NCBI RefSeq assembly: GCF_015326965.1
Contig: NZ_CP017659.1
Span: 3,100,001-3,164,000, forward strand
Direction of reading: 5' to 3'
DNA: 64,000 nucleotides
Source: Paenibacillus sp. JZ16
GTDB lineage: Bacteria; Bacillota; Bacilli; Paenibacillales; Paenibacillaceae
Part shown: positions 17,823 through 26,663 of the stretch, one piece after another
Layout: each line of letters begins with the position of its first letter
Numbering within the stretch: position 1 is the first letter of the stretch
Made by a program: the position numbers and the translations under genes
The notes under the pieces: model-generated
Database searches by the model: none
What the model was told of the DNA's origin: nothing
The model's input: the letters and a program-made list of their open reading frames with translations, nothing else

Positions 17823-18242
17823 TTAGCTTACGCTTAACTCCACGTCAATGTTGCCTCGGGTAGCCTTGGAATAAGGGCAGAACGCATGCGCCTTCTTCGC
17901 GAGGTCCTCCGCCTGGCTTCGTTCGATTCCCGGCATTTCGATCTTCAGCTTCACCGCAAGCTTAAAACCGTCAGCGCCATCGTCCTTTCCGATCATGACC
18001 TGAGAATGGATCACGACGTCCTTGAGCTCGACGCCCTCTTTACGGGCGATATGAGCCAGGGCGCTTTCGTAACAGGCGCCATAGCCGGCCGCAAACAGCT
18101 GCTCCGGATTGGTTCCGTCACCGCCCGGTCCTCCAAGCTCCTTCGGCATGTTTAACTTGTGATTAAGAACCCCATCGGTAGATTCAACAGAGCCTTCACG
18201 CCCTCCAATGACTTTTACATCTGCTGTGTATAATGGTTTCAT
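17823..18242 (-). CDS. ohr: Organic hydroperoxide resistance protein (Ohr)
   Basis: This 139-residue OsmC/Ohr-fold peroxidase reduces organic hydroperoxides with a reactive cysteine pair. Both are visible: GYGACYESALAHIA (peroxidatic, near residue 55) and AHAFCPYSKATRGN (resolving, near 120). The conserved N-terminal LYTADVKVIGGREG and GGTNPEQLFAAGY-like block (GDGTNPEQLFAAGYGAC) are intact. No ohrR-type MarR gene is adjacent, so control must come from elsewhere. Confidence 0.95.
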   Translation of the reverse strand: MKPLYTADVKVIGGREGSVESTDGVLNHKLNMPKELGGPGGDGTNPEQLFAAGYGACYESALAHIARKEGVELKDVVIHSQVMIGKDDGADGFKLAVKLKIEMPGIERSQAEDLAKKAHAFCPYSKATRGNIDVELSVS

Positions 18243-18367
18243 GCTCGTTCATCTCCTTCATGCCCTATTATGGTCTCTACATGTACTCTTTAAACTTGCA
18301 GCACAAATTGAAACGATAATTGGGCAAACTCGCATAAGAAACCGCATGTCCCAGCTTGCTAAGCAAA

Positions 18368-18413
18368 CAAAAAAGCCGTTTATCAAAGGAAGAATTCCTC
18401 TTGATAAACAGCT
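18368..18413 (-). terminator. Terminator after tRNA-Leu
   Basis: On minus, GTTTATCAAGAGGAA pairs with TTCCTTTGATAAAC, ending in GGCTTTTTTG. It lies 14 nt beyond the tRNA-Leu 3' end. Confidence 0.85.
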
Positions 18414-18426
18414 TCTTCATAAAGTA

Positions 18427-18509
18427 TGCGGTAGAGAGGACTCGAACCTCCACGGGTATACACCCACTACCCCCTCAAGATAGCGTGTCTGCCATTCCAC
18501 CACTACCGC
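18427..18509 (-). tRNA. tRNA-Leu (GAG)
   Basis: The cloverleaf reads from GCGGTAGTGG to CTACCGCA, with a class II variable arm. The anticodon stem CTATC/GGTAG encloses the loop TTGAGGG, giving anticodon GAG. CCA is not encoded. It is identical in sequence to the copy at 27440-27522. Confidence 0.95.
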
Positions 18510-18544
18510 ATGTTATAAGGGATGTTCTGTAGCGAACATTCCCT

Positions 18545-18573
18545 ATTATACTGTTCCGTCACACAAAAGTAAA
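18545..18573 (-). promoter_or_regulatory. Promoter of tRNA-Leu
   Basis: On minus, TTTACT, 17 nt, then a perfect TATAAT. It lies about 36 nt before the tRNA 5' end, with a small inverted repeat (AGGGAATGTTC) between. Confidence 0.65.
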
Positions 18574-18612
18574 GATCCAAATTATGGGGGGGTCGGTTAG
18601 ACGCATGAGCAG

Positions 18613-18975
18613 CTAGGTCTTATCGTTTCGTTTTTCCTTCCGGTATGCCGAAAACTCGATGTATTCCCGGATAAACTCCTTCTCATTCTCTGCCAATCCG
18701 GACATGATGGGAAGATCGGATGATTCCGGGTCCACTTCGTACTCCCCACGCGCTTCATTGACGCGGGTAGGGTTGCCCTTGCCAATAATCAACCAATCCA
18801 AGCTTACGGAAAAGAATGCAGCAATCTCAATCAATTTATTTGTACTCGGCGTTGTTTTCCCCCTCTTCCAATCACCAAAATTTCCTGTGCTGATCCCGAG
18901 GGTTTCACAAAACGCCTTCTTGGTCATACCTCGGCTTTCTATGAGATGTTCGATTCGTTGGTAAATAGACTGCAT
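18613..18975 (-). CDS. XRE-family transcriptional regulator
   Basis: This 120-residue protein has an N-terminal Cro/C1-type helix-turn-helix (residues about 5-62: YQRIEHLIESRGMTKKAFC, LGISTGNFGDWKRGKTTPS, then FFSVSLDWLIIG). An acidic C-terminal tail ends in a helix. ATG 18975 is used because AGGCGG lies about 9 nt upstream; the codon before it is TTG. The divergent promoter of the PAS gene carries two copies of an ACTTAT-n-TACGT motif, which makes self-control and control of that neighbour likely. There are no phage genes nearby. Confidence 0.85.
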   Translation of the reverse strand: MQSIYQRIEHLIESRGMTKKAFCETLGISTGNFGDWKRGKTTPSTNKLIEIAAFFSVSLDWLIIGKGNPTRVNEARGEYEVDPESSDLPIMSGLAENEKEFIREYIEFSAYRKEKRNDKT

Positions 18976-19013
18976 CAAACAACCGCCTTCCTAGTTCTCT
19001 TTGAAAGAAAATT

Positions 19014-19063
19014 ACTTATGTACGTATTTTTCTCTTGCAAAACCACTTATTTACGTGTATAAT
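19014..19063 (+). promoter_or_regulatory. PAS-gene promoter with two putative XRE operator copies
   Basis: TTGCAA (19035), 17 nt and TATAAT (19058) form a near-consensus promoter pointing at the PAS gene. ACTTATGTACGTAT (19014) and ACTTATTTACGTGTAT (19045) are 31 bp apart, about three helical turns. The second fills the spacer between -35 and -10, so occupancy should repress. Confidence 0.7.
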
Positions 19064-19152
19064 CAAATATATATTGCCTAAATTATACCATAGTACTCAT
19101 GGATCGTTGTATCTTTTACTCATGAGTCTATTCAGTATGAGGAGCGAGTCAT

Positions 19153-19797
19153 TTGCCCTACGATACCATGATCACATCCTGGAATAATGCGGTTCATTCC
19201 TTGAACAAAGGATTGATGATCATTACGCCGGATGGCATCATAGACAAAATTAACGATCCACTCATTACCATGGCCGGAAGATATGGTGTTTCCCCTGAGT
19301 TTGGATGGCAGGGGGCATCTTTTTTTAATCTCGCTTCCAAGTCCCTGAGTCTGGCTTCATTTGGTCACTTTTTCCGTGAGTTGGATTTGCCCTCCGTAAG
19401 AGATGTTATGTTGGGGAAGCAATCTGATTATTCCTTTGAATATGCCGTACAATGGAACGGCCAAGAGAATTGGGTTTTATGTGAGGTACTGCCGCTGCTT
19501 ATCAACAAGGACAGCCGTATTCACGGAGCTATGATATCATTTACGGATATTACGAAGTTCAAACGCAAGGAGCTGCTGCTGGAACAAGCGCTGGCTCACA
19601 GCTTTCCCCTTCCCGGGCATATTCCCATCTGCGCCGTATGCAAATACGTTCACCACGCGGAAGAGTGGGAGCCTGTGGAGAGCTATTTGGAGAGCCGCCT
19701 CCCCATTGAATTTACCCACGATATCTGTCCGGATTGCATTCGCAGATTATACCCAAAGTACTCTTCCATCCTTGATGATCCGGAAATACTTGATTAA
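19153..19797 (+). CDS. PAS-domain protein with C-terminal four-cysteine motif
   Basis: This 214-residue cytoplasmic sensor-like protein has a PAS fold at about residues 8-140 (LNKGLMIITPDGIIDKIND ... HGAMISFTDITKFKRKE). After a short helix comes GHIPICAVCKYVH ... FTHDICPDCIRRLYP, the paired CxxC motif that often ends PAS proteins and would bind metal. No kinase, GGDEF or DNA-binding domain is present, so it must act through a partner, or it is the input half of a lost two-part protein. The TTG start follows GAGGAGCGAG. It is probably controlled by the divergent XRE regulator. Confidence 0.8.
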   Translation: MPYDTMITSWNNAVHSLNKGLMIITPDGIIDKINDPLITMAGRYGVSPEFGWQGASFFNLASKSLSLASFGHFFRELDLPSVRDVMLGKQSDYSFEYAVQWNGQENWVLCEVLPLLINKDSRIHGAMISFTDITKFKRKELLLEQALAHSFPLPGHIPICAVCKYVHHAEEWEPVESYLESRLPIEFTHDICPDCIRRLYPKYSSILDDPEILD

Positions 19798-19825
19798 CTC
19801 TTTGCCTATGTATACAGCAACGCGG

Positions 19826-19876
19826 AATAAGCAGCTTCATGATCCGGCTTTATCCCTGGATATGAGGCTGCTTATT
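19826..19876. terminator. Inverted repeat between convergent genes
   Basis: AATAAGCAGCTTCAT pairs with ATGAGGCTGCTTATT with one mismatch. It sits 29 nt after the PAS gene and 60 nt after the esterase on the opposite strand, so it is probably a shared terminator, although T-runs are weak. Confidence 0.55.
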
Positions 19877-19880
19877 CTGC

Positions 19881-19932
19881 TTATTCATGCTTATTCATGC
19901 TTATTCATGCTTAAGGCATTATTAAGGCATTA
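19881..19932. repeat. Short tandem repeats: TTATTCATGC x3, then AAGGCATTATT x2
   Basis: Three exact 10-bp copies at 19881-19910 follow a partial fourth copy. Immediately after come two copies of an 11-bp unit. They are non-coding and lie just beyond the 3' end of the esterase gene. Confidence 0.8.
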
Positions 19933-19935
19933 TTA

Positions 19936-21513
19936 TTACGCGTTCACAAAACGAAGCAGAGGGCTTATCAGAGCAGGCAGCACCGAGACGTGGCCTTCTC
20001 CCTCAATTTCATGGAACGTAGTCTCCACCACCTCATCATGCCCTTTGAGGAATGCATAGAGTTCCCTGGCGTCTTGAACCATGGACGGCTTCTCCTCAGC
20101 TCCAACATACAGACGCAGCTCTTTACGCTGTCCGCTCTGTTGTAAACGGAGCTTCCCCTCTTCCCACCGTTTGTACAGCGCGTAGTTCTTCCACCACACC
20201 GAGGGACAAGCCGCAATATACCGCGAAAAGGTCTCCGGTCTGGTGAATAATGTATACAAGGTGAAAAAACCACCGAGCGAGTGCCCGAACAGCGCCTGCT
20301 TCGAACGATTCACCGCGTATTGCCGCTCCACGGCCGGCTTCAGCTGAAACTCGATGAACGTAAGGAATGCTTCGACGCCGCCTGTTTCCGGCCAATCCAA
20401 TCCGTTAGGGCGGACCGGCAATTCATGGTCTTCAGCATATTCAGTAAAGTTGTAAAAACGCTCGCTGCTCACGATCGGACTGTCACTATCAAAGCCGATC
20501 CCGACAATAAGCGCCGAGGGAATGCCGCGGGGGGTCCGGGATTGCAGTCGGATTGCCTCCGCAAGCGTTCCGAAGGTCGCATTGGCATCCAGCGAATATA
20601 ATACAGGATAACCGCCTTCAGGTGGTGGTCCCATCGGTTCGGCAATGAAAATACGGTATTCGCGGCCTGTGACGTCGGATTGCATGGACCATGTCACCGT
20701 TCCCGGTATGCAAAACAGAGGATCCTTTTCGTGGTTATTGCAGTTAGCTCGCACCATCTCAGATTCTTGGTCATATTCTTCCTTGACGAACAACCACCGC
20801 AGCGCATCCGGAAATCTTCTGGCCATAAAAATGGGATCATGGGTCCCATCAGGATCTACCGCCAGTTGGAGCCGCTCGGGGCTCACCCCTTGTTCGATCC
20901 AGAATCGATGCGCCTCGACGTTATTCGGATACATATGTTTCTGCGCATTGTTCTTATATGCGCCTTCCAACTGTCCAACGGACATATATACCCTCAGCCC
21001 GGCAGGCAATTCCCCCTGCTCCCTGATGTAACCCATAACCCCGTCATACCATAACGAAGCCGACAGCATCCCGATCCGTCCGAAGGTCTCGGGACGCCAA
21101 TACCCCGCGAACATCGAGATCAAACCGCCAAAGGAACCACCAATGATGGCTGTATGTTCGGGCGCTGCGAGTGTACGGTACTGTCTGTCTATGTACGCCT
21201 TGATGACATCCGCCACCTCATCGACATAAGCTCTGCCCTCCCCGCCGAAAGGCGGATTGCCCTCCAGCAGCGGCTCGGCCGGCCAAGGCGTGTACTCACG
21301 GTTTCGATTTGTTGACGAAATCCCGACCAGGATGACCTCGACGAGTTGGCCTGCTGCAAACAGATGGTTCAGATAATTGAGACAGTCCGTGAACATATCT
21401 CCTTGATCCTGTACGTAGGCAACAGGATAAGAACGGTCCGACTCATGATAGGAAGGAGGCAAATACAGTGTGAGTTCCCTGTCCTCAACCACCAGCTGTT
21501 GATAACGATTCAT
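19936..21513 (-). CDS. Double-domain esterase of the siderophore locus (Fes/IroE/YbbA-like)
   Basis: The protein has 525 residues with two alpha/beta-hydrolase esterase domains in tandem. Domain 1 (about 1-245) has LYLPPSYHESD and the nucleophile elbow GGSFGG. Domain 2 (about 265-525) has a second elbow GHSLGG and a distal EGEGHVSV histidine. Esterases of this class open or trim catecholate-siderophore trilactones so that iron can be released. It is the last gene after feuABC, as ybbA is in B. subtilis, but a fused double version is unusual. Bacillibactin-like substrates are inferred from context only. Confidence 0.85.
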   Translation of the reverse strand: MNRYQQLVVEDRELTLYLPPSYHESDRSYPVAYVQDQGDMFTDCLNYLNHLFAAGQLVEVILVGISSTNRNREYTPWPAEPLLEGNPPFGGEGRAYVDEVADVIKAYIDRQYRTLAAPEHTAIIGGSFGGLISMFAGYWRPETFGRIGMLSASLWYDGVMGYIREQGELPAGLRVYMSVGQLEGAYKNNAQKHMYPNNVEAHRFWIEQGVSPERLQLAVDPDGTHDPIFMARRFPDALRWLFVKEEYDQESEMVRANCNNHEKDPLFCIPGTVTWSMQSDVTGREYRIFIAEPMGPPPEGGYPVLYSLDANATFGTLAEAIRLQSRTPRGIPSALIVGIGFDSDSPIVSSERFYNFTEYAEDHELPVRPNGLDWPETGGVEAFLTFIEFQLKPAVERQYAVNRSKQALFGHSLGGFFTLYTLFTRPETFSRYIAACPSVWWKNYALYKRWEEGKLRLQQSGQRKELRLYVGAEEKPSMVQDARELYAFLKGHDEVVETTFHEIEGEGHVSVLPALISPLLRFVNA

Positions 21514-21535
21514 GTGATCCTCCCGAAAGCTGCTT

Positions 21536-22555
21536 TTATTTTCGCATACGAATTAATAGATAGATAAAATATGGAACCCCAATCACGGACACCACAATGC
21601 CTGCAGCCAGCTCGGCCGGAGCGAATATCGTTCTACCGATGAAATCGCCTATGACCACAATCGCCATGCCTGCTATACCGCTGATCGGGATGATATGCCT
21701 GTGCTGCAGTCCAACCAGCTGCCTCGCCAGATGCGGAGCGATCAGACCGACAAACCCGATGCTGCCGGATACGGCAACGCTCGCGCTGACCAAACCGATG
21801 CTGCATAGAAGCAATACATTTTTCTCGCGTTCAACGGTTACCCCGACACTCTTCACGCTTTCCTCGCCCAGCTGGAACAAATCGAGCACTTGAGAGCGGA
21901 GCCAAATGACAGGCGGCAGCATGATGAGCCAAGGAAGCATCGTGACCACGAACTTCCAGTTAGCGCTGTGAAGGCTGCCGGCCAGCCAAGATACAGCCAT
22001 CTCATAATCCGATGGATTCATTTTCAGCGAGAGGAACATCGTAATAGCACCAAAACCAGATGCAATCGCAATCCCCACAAGAATTAGCCGCTGCGGATCC
22101 AGCTTTCCGTTTTCTCTGGCGAACATAAATATGGCCGTAGTTGCCGCCAAACCGCCAGCGATACCGAACATCGGCATCATCATAACCCCGAACCAGCCGG
22201 TCATCGTGATCTGCCCTTGCAGCAGGAACATAAACAACACAACCGCCATGCCTGCGCCTGCATTGATGCCGAGAATGCCCGGATCCGCAAGACCGTTGCG
22301 GGTAACCCCCTGGATAACTGCACCGGCCATACCCAGCGCAAAGCCGACGAGAGCGCCAAGCACAATACGAGGCAGCCTGAACTCGAACACAACGAGATCG
22401 AAATCCGAATTGGGATTCATGCGGAGCAAAGTTTGAAATACTTCCTTGATGGACATATCAAACGTCCCGTTGGTCAGACTGAAATATACGGCAGTCAATA
22501 CAACCAAGATTCCTCCAGTCAGAACCATCGGGAATCGATAATAGGTGTTACGCAC
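21536..22555 (-). CDS. feuC: Iron-siderophore ABC transporter permease (FeuC-like)
   Basis: This is a 339-residue BtuCD/FecCD-type permease with about ten hydrophobic helices. The signatures are LPRIVLGALVGFALGMAGAV, NGLADPGILGINAGAG and SVAVSGSIGFVGLIAPHLAR (the coupling region). The GTG start overlaps the end of feuB by 8 nt, indicating coupled translation. With FeuB it forms the heterodimeric membrane channel; no ATPase gene lies in the cluster, as in B. subtilis feu, where a shared ATPase serves. Confidence 0.92.
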   Translation of the reverse strand: MRNTYYRFPMVLTGGILVVLTAVYFSLTNGTFDMSIKEVFQTLLRMNPNSDFDLVVFEFRLPRIVLGALVGFALGMAGAVIQGVTRNGLADPGILGINAGAGMAVVLFMFLLQGQITMTGWFGVMMMPMFGIAGGLAATTAIFMFARENGKLDPQRLILVGIAIASGFGAITMFLSLKMNPSDYEMAVSWLAGSLHSANWKFVVTMLPWLIMLPPVIWLRSQVLDLFQLGEESVKSVGVTVEREKNVLLLCSIGLVSASVAVSGSIGFVGLIAPHLARQLVGLQHRHIIPISGIAGMAIVVIGDFIGRTIFAPAELAAGIVVSVIGVPYFIYLLIRMRK

Positions 22556-23555
22556 GCTGAGTCCCTCCCCTCGTCTTGATCAAGTAGAGGAAGAAAGGAA
22601 CCCCGATCAACGAAGTTATAACGCCCACCGGCGTCTCAAACGGGTAATTTACAAACCGTGCGAGAATATCGCATAATGCAAGAAACATGCCGCCAAGCAC
22701 GCCTGACACCGGTATGATCCATCGATAATCCGAGCCGGACAGGAAACGGGCAATATGAGGAATAATCAAACCTACAAAGGCAACCTTACCCGCCAGGGCT
22801 ACAGATACGCCCGTCAGAATCACAACAGCCACCATCGCAAGGGCCTTAATCAGCCATGTATTCACACCGAGCCCTTTGGCCGTCTCGTCCCCGAGCGACA
22901 GCAGCGTGATCGATTTGGATAATACAACGGCAAGACACAAACCAACGATTGCAAACGGAATGCTCAGTTTAATCAGTTCCGGGTCCATGGCATGCAGCCG
23001 GGCATTGTACCAGAAGCTGATATTTTGCGATATCTGAAAATAGGCCGCCAAAGCCTCTGCAGTACCGCTAAGAAACGTCCCGATTACGGTTCCGAGTATA
23101 GCCAGTCGAACCGGGCTGAGCCCGCCAGGAATAAGCCATGCCAAGCCGAACACGACGGCCGCTCCGATGGCTGAGCCGATCAACGAGCTGACGATATACA
23201 TATTGGAGCTGGCGTTCGGGATAAATACCATGAACAGTGTTACCGCGAACACCGAACCATCTGATACTCCCATGATGGATGGGGACGCCAAATAGTTCCT
23301 TGTCATTCCTTGCATTAAAGCGCCTGATACCGCGAGAAAAGCGCCGATAAGCATGGCACCGACAACTCTCGGCAATCTGGAGCTCACAATAATCTGATGA
23401 TCGATGCTCTCCGAATCAAAAGCAAAGATGGAATCCCAAACGGTATCCATCGTAATATTTTTGGCTCCATACAGGATGGAGGCCGCTATGAGCAAGAAAC
23501 AGACTGCCGGGGCCATCACAAGGATGACAGCCGGCAGTGATTTTTTGAACCTCAT
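22548..23555 (-). CDS. feuB: Iron-siderophore ABC transporter permease (FeuB-like)
   Basis: This FecCD-family permease of about 335 residues shows SRLPRVVGAMLIGAFLAVSG, NYLASPSIMGVSDGS and VALAGKVAFVGLIIPHIAR. ATG 23555 is chosen because AAGGCG is about 9 nt upstream; in-frame GTG and TTG codons lie 6-9 nt earlier. It is paralogous to feuC and lies 40 nt after feuA in the same operon. Confidence 0.92.
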   Translation of the reverse strand: MRFKKSLPAVILVMAPAVCFLLIAASILYGAKNITMDTVWDSIFAFDSESIDHQIIVSSRLPRVVGAMLIGAFLAVSGALMQGMTRNYLASPSIMGVSDGSVFAVTLFMVFIPNASSNMYIVSSLIGSAIGAAVVFGLAWLIPGGLSPVRLAILGTVIGTFLSGTAEALAAYFQISQNISFWYNARLHAMDPELIKLSIPFAIVGLCLAVVLSKSITLLSLGDETAKGLGVNTWLIKALAMVAVVILTGVSVALAGKVAFVGLIIPHIARFLSGSDYRWIIPVSGVLGGMFLALCDILARFVNYPFETPVGVITSLIGVPFFLYLIKTRGGTQRA

Positions 23556-23595
23556 GAACAACACGCCTTATAGGTTTATACTGAAATGTTGGATG

Positions 23596-24618
23596 TTACT
23601 TTGTCAAGCTATCGACTGCAGCTTTCAGAAACTCGATTTTGCTGTACGCGGTTCCGCCTTGAGCCAGTGGATCCACCACGTTGACAAAAGCGGTCCCGTT
23701 CTTGAATGCATTCAAGTTCTTCATGATCGGATCATTCTGAAGTTCTTCCAAAGCATTCGGCGTATCCTTATTCTCATCTGGCGAGAATTGGACAAATACA
23801 TAATCCGGATTCATCTCTGCAATTTTCTCTTTCGAGATCAGTTCCTGTGCTTTGGCTGCCGCTACTTCAGCCGGTACTTCAATCCCCAAATCCTCATACA
23901 ATACCGGGTTAAAGAACACGCCTGCCGGATAGATGTACATCTCGCCCGCACGAATCCGAAGCGCCAGAACTTTCTTGTCCTTCAGGCTATCTCCAATCGT
24001 CGCTTTGACTTCTTCCAAGCTCTCTTTATATTTCGCGATTGCCTGTTCCGCTTGTTCCTGTTTGCCGCTTAACTCGCCGAGCAATTTCAGGTTGCTCTCC
24101 CAGTTGGTCGATATATGGGAGTACGGAATCGTGGGTGCGATTTTATTTAACTGTTCAATGACTTCAGGCTTGGCTTTGGACGATGCCAAAATCACATCCG
24201 GCTTCAAAGACAGGATCGTTTCGAAATTCGGCTCCATTTTCTCGCCAACCGACTGGGCGTTCTTCGTAATCGATTCAAACATCGGCGGGAATTTACCCGA
24301 GAAGCTAATGGCCCCAACCGGGTTTACTTCCAGCACAATGGCATCCTCCATGGCTTCAACGGCACCGGTGATAACGATGCGCTCCGTCTTGGCAGGAAGC
24401 GTATATTCCTGATCGAGATATTTCACAACTTTAGTATCGGACGATGCTGGAGCCGCTTCTTCTTTCGAAGCGTTTTCCTCCCCGGCTGTGTTCGCGCTCT
24501 CTGCTGCATTATTCGCGCTAGCTCCGTCTGTATCTTTAGCCTCGCTGCCTCCACCGCAGGCGGACAGTACCAACGCAAATACCAGCAATAACCCCAAGAC
24601 CCATTTCATTCGTTTCAT
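23596..24618 (-). CDS. feuA: Siderophore-binding lipoprotein (FeuA-like)
   Basis: The 340-residue solute-binding protein begins with a signal peptide and lipobox (VLSACGGG near residue 20). An acidic/alanine-rich tether follows, then the FhuD/BtuF-type two-lobed fold from about residue 65 (VKYLDQEYTLPAKTERIVITG ... ILSLKPDVILASSKAKPE ... NPDYVFVQFSPDENKD). It captures ferri-siderophore outside the membrane and hands it to FeuBC. A perfect 7-1-7 Fur box lies 46 nt upstream of the start, so expression should rise in iron limitation. Confidence 0.93.
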   Translation of the reverse strand: MKRMKWVLGLLLVFALVLSACGGGSEAKDTDGASANNAAESANTAGEENASKEEAAPASSDTKVVKYLDQEYTLPAKTERIVITGAVEAMEDAIVLEVNPVGAISFSGKFPPMFESITKNAQSVGEKMEPNFETILSLKPDVILASSKAKPEVIEQLNKIAPTIPYSHISTNWESNLKLLGELSGKQEQAEQAIAKYKESLEEVKATIGDSLKDKKVLALRIRAGEMYIYPAGVFFNPVLYEDLGIEVPAEVAAAKAQELISKEKIAEMNPDYVFVQFSPDENKDTPNALEELQNDPIMKNLNAFKNGTAFVNVVDPLAQGGTAYSKIEFLKAAVDSLTK

Positions 24619-24663
24619 CTCTCTCCAATTACCCCTTCCATGATCTATGATTCACTCAACAAT

Positions 24664-24678
24664 TGATAATGATTATCA
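24664..24678 (-). promoter_or_regulatory. Perfect Fur box upstream of feuA
   Basis: TGATAATGATTATCA matches the 7-1-7 inverted repeat bound by Fur in Gram-positive bacteria at every position. It lies between btr and feuA and should govern the feuABC-esterase transcript. Confidence 0.92.
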
Positions 24679-24736
24679 TTATTGATCATAGTATAGGATT
24701 TGCTCTCTTAGTACCATGGACAAATCACCGGATTCC

Positions 24737-26404
24737 TCATGGACAATTTCCGGAAAACAACCGAAAGGCTTCCTCCGCCATCTGCTCCATCGCAATGGGA
24801 GAGTACTCGCGCCAAGGGTAAGAGGATAGTTGGTGCAACGTTCCGTCTCGCACCGCAGGAATGGTCATCCACTCCGGCGTTGCCTGCAGTTTTCTCCAAT
24901 TGGCCAGCGTTTCGGAATCCTGACGGATCAAGAGCAGCATATGGTCTGCCCGGCTCTCCTTGATCTGCTCAATCGTTAAACGTCCAGCCTCCTCCCAGTC
25001 CACAGACTTAGCCGGCTGAAAATTAAAATAATCAAATAATAGTTCCTTCATGCCCGGATGACTGTAAGCCATCAGTTCATCCTGATGCAGGCGTGCGGTC
25101 AAAAGCGTGCGTTCTTCCATCATTTCAGCGGGGAGCTTCCCACGGTAAGTCGATATTTTATGATGAAACGTATCGATCCACTGCTCTGCTTCGGGCAGCT
25201 TGTTCAGCAATTTAGCGAGCCCTAACAGATTAACCTGCCACCCTCCCTGCTCTTCAGGCATTTCGTAGAGGGGGGCAATCAGCCGAAGCTGCTCCTTCTC
25301 CCAATCTTCCACCCCCTGTGCACAAACGATGAGCTCCGGACGTGCCGAGGCCAGCTTCTCCAGATTCGCATATTTATTATGATTCTGACGGTATGCATCC
25401 AGATGAACGGGGATATCCGGCCCAAGAATGTTATAGTAATGCTGTGACCACTTCGGATGAAGCGGAGCCGCATACGGCGTGAAATCCAGCGGCATGGCGT
25501 AACCCAGGAGGGCCGTTGAGCCGTACATCGCCAGTTTATTTTTCCTTGTTTTCATATACACCGAGGGGGATATCCCGAATGCCTTCTTAAACTTGCGGCT
25601 AAAATAAAATTCATCCTTATACCCCACCATGTGCGCCACTTCACGCAGCAATGAATCCGAGCCCAGCATCAACTGCTTCGCCTTGTTCAAACGAACATGC
25701 GCCAAATAATCCATCGCGCTGTGCCCGTACGTCTTCTTATATACTTCAACAAAATATTTGGGACTCAGCTCCGAAAGGTTCGCCAATTGTTCAATCGTTA
25801 AATCTTCATCATAATGTTCCTCGATATACTCCTTCACCCGCTCCAGCGCTTGCCGCTTATCATTCTTGGAGTAAGGGCTGCATTCGGCAATCATCGTATA
25901 TAGCAGCTCTTGAAAATCCAGCTGAACCCTCCATTGCTTCATGGGCTCCTTACTGTGAAAATCCTTATACATCGACCGGCAGACGAGATTCAAGCGGTCC
26001 GGAGAGCTGATGACAAAGATGCCGTCATAGGGCATGAAATCGGCGCAATCCACCTCATGCAATCTACCGCATCCTGATATCCCTTCCATGAAACTATAAT
26101 GAAGGATCGCGACCGAAGCCTGCTCGTGCTCCTCGGAACTCCTGTGATCGACACTCGTAATTCCGAAAGTAGTCCCCGCTGCACAACAATAAACGCATCC
26201 CTTATTCATACGGGTGATTTGCTCGGCCTGTTGTAAACAGGTTTCTCCGCTAAGCGGGATAATCAGGGCTGGCTGCACTGCCAACTGCTGCTCCAAGGAG
26301 AGCTCTTGCCCATGAACAATATCCATATTCCATAAACGGGCCGTGAGCCCGCTGTATTCACGCGAATCTTTTTTGCTACTGCTATTCGTTGACAGGTTTA
26401 ACAT
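24737..26404 (-). CDS. btr: AraC-type siderophore regulator with fused binding-protein domain (Btr-like)
   Basis: This regulator of about 555 residues has an N-terminal sensor part, an AraC double helix-turn-helix at about 180-285 (LTIEQLANLSELSPKYFVEV ... LREVAHMVGYKDEFYFSRKFKKAFG), and a C-terminal FeuA-like substrate-binding domain (about 300-555). In B. subtilis Btr this architecture lets the protein sense Fe-bacillibactin and activate feuABC. Position and architecture are the same here. ATG 26404 is chosen over an upstream TTG (26419) because GGTTGGGG is suitably spaced. A near-consensus Fur box lies just upstream. Confidence 0.9.
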   Translation of the reverse strand: MLNLSTNSSSKKDSREYSGLTARLWNMDIVHGQELSLEQQLAVQPALIIPLSGETCLQQAEQITRMNKGCVYCCAAGTTFGITSVDHRSSEEHEQASVAILHYSFMEGISGCGRLHEVDCADFMPYDGIFVISSPDRLNLVCRSMYKDFHSKEPMKQWRVQLDFQELLYTMIAECSPYSKNDKRQALERVKEYIEEHYDEDLTIEQLANLSELSPKYFVEVYKKTYGHSAMDYLAHVRLNKAKQLMLGSDSLLREVAHMVGYKDEFYFSRKFKKAFGISPSVYMKTRKNKLAMYGSTALLGYAMPLDFTPYAAPLHPKWSQHYYNILGPDIPVHLDAYRQNHNKYANLEKLASARPELIVCAQGVEDWEKEQLRLIAPLYEMPEEQGGWQVNLLGLAKLLNKLPEAEQWIDTFHHKISTYRGKLPAEMMEERTLLTARLHQDELMAYSHPGMKELLFDYFNFQPAKSVDWEEAGRLTIEQIKESRADHMLLLIRQDSETLANWRKLQATPEWMTIPAVRDGTLHQLSSYPWREYSPIAMEQMAEEAFRLFSGNCP

Positions 26405-26426
26405 ATGTACAGACCCCAACCTTAAA

Positions 26427-26441
26427 TGAGAATGGTTATCA
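26427..26441 (-). promoter_or_regulatory. Probable Fur box upstream of btr
   Basis: TGAGAATGGTTATCA differs from the 7-1-7 Fur consensus at two positions. A further TTATCAT element follows directly. The site is 23 nt before the btr start. Confidence 0.75.
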
Positions 26442-26518
26442 TTATCATATAATTATCACACACCGTCCCAAAAGTCCAGCACGATATTCTCTTTTCCACC
26501 TTGTCGCATGCTGATGTT

Positions 26519-26576
26519 AGACAAAAAGAAAGCAGCCACGCGCTTCCTGTCAGGAAGCCGTAGCTGCTGCTTTTCA
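26519..26576 (-). terminator. Terminator of the gsiB-like gene
   Basis: On minus, AAGCAGC pairs with GCTGCTT around an inner GCTTCCTG/CAGGAAGC hairpin and is followed by TCTTTTTG. It lies about 90 nt after the gene. Confidence 0.75.
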
Positions 26577-26663
26577 AATATTGGGTATGAAGGCGGATCC
26601 TTCGCATGAGAGAATATCAGTCCCCTCCAAGAAAAACCTCTTCTCAAATGCGCCGGATTGTCA

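Noticed and set aside
18613..19063. Prophage repressor region
   Set aside because: The XRE gene stands alone among housekeeping genes; no integrase, structural or lysis gene and no attachment repeat is seen.
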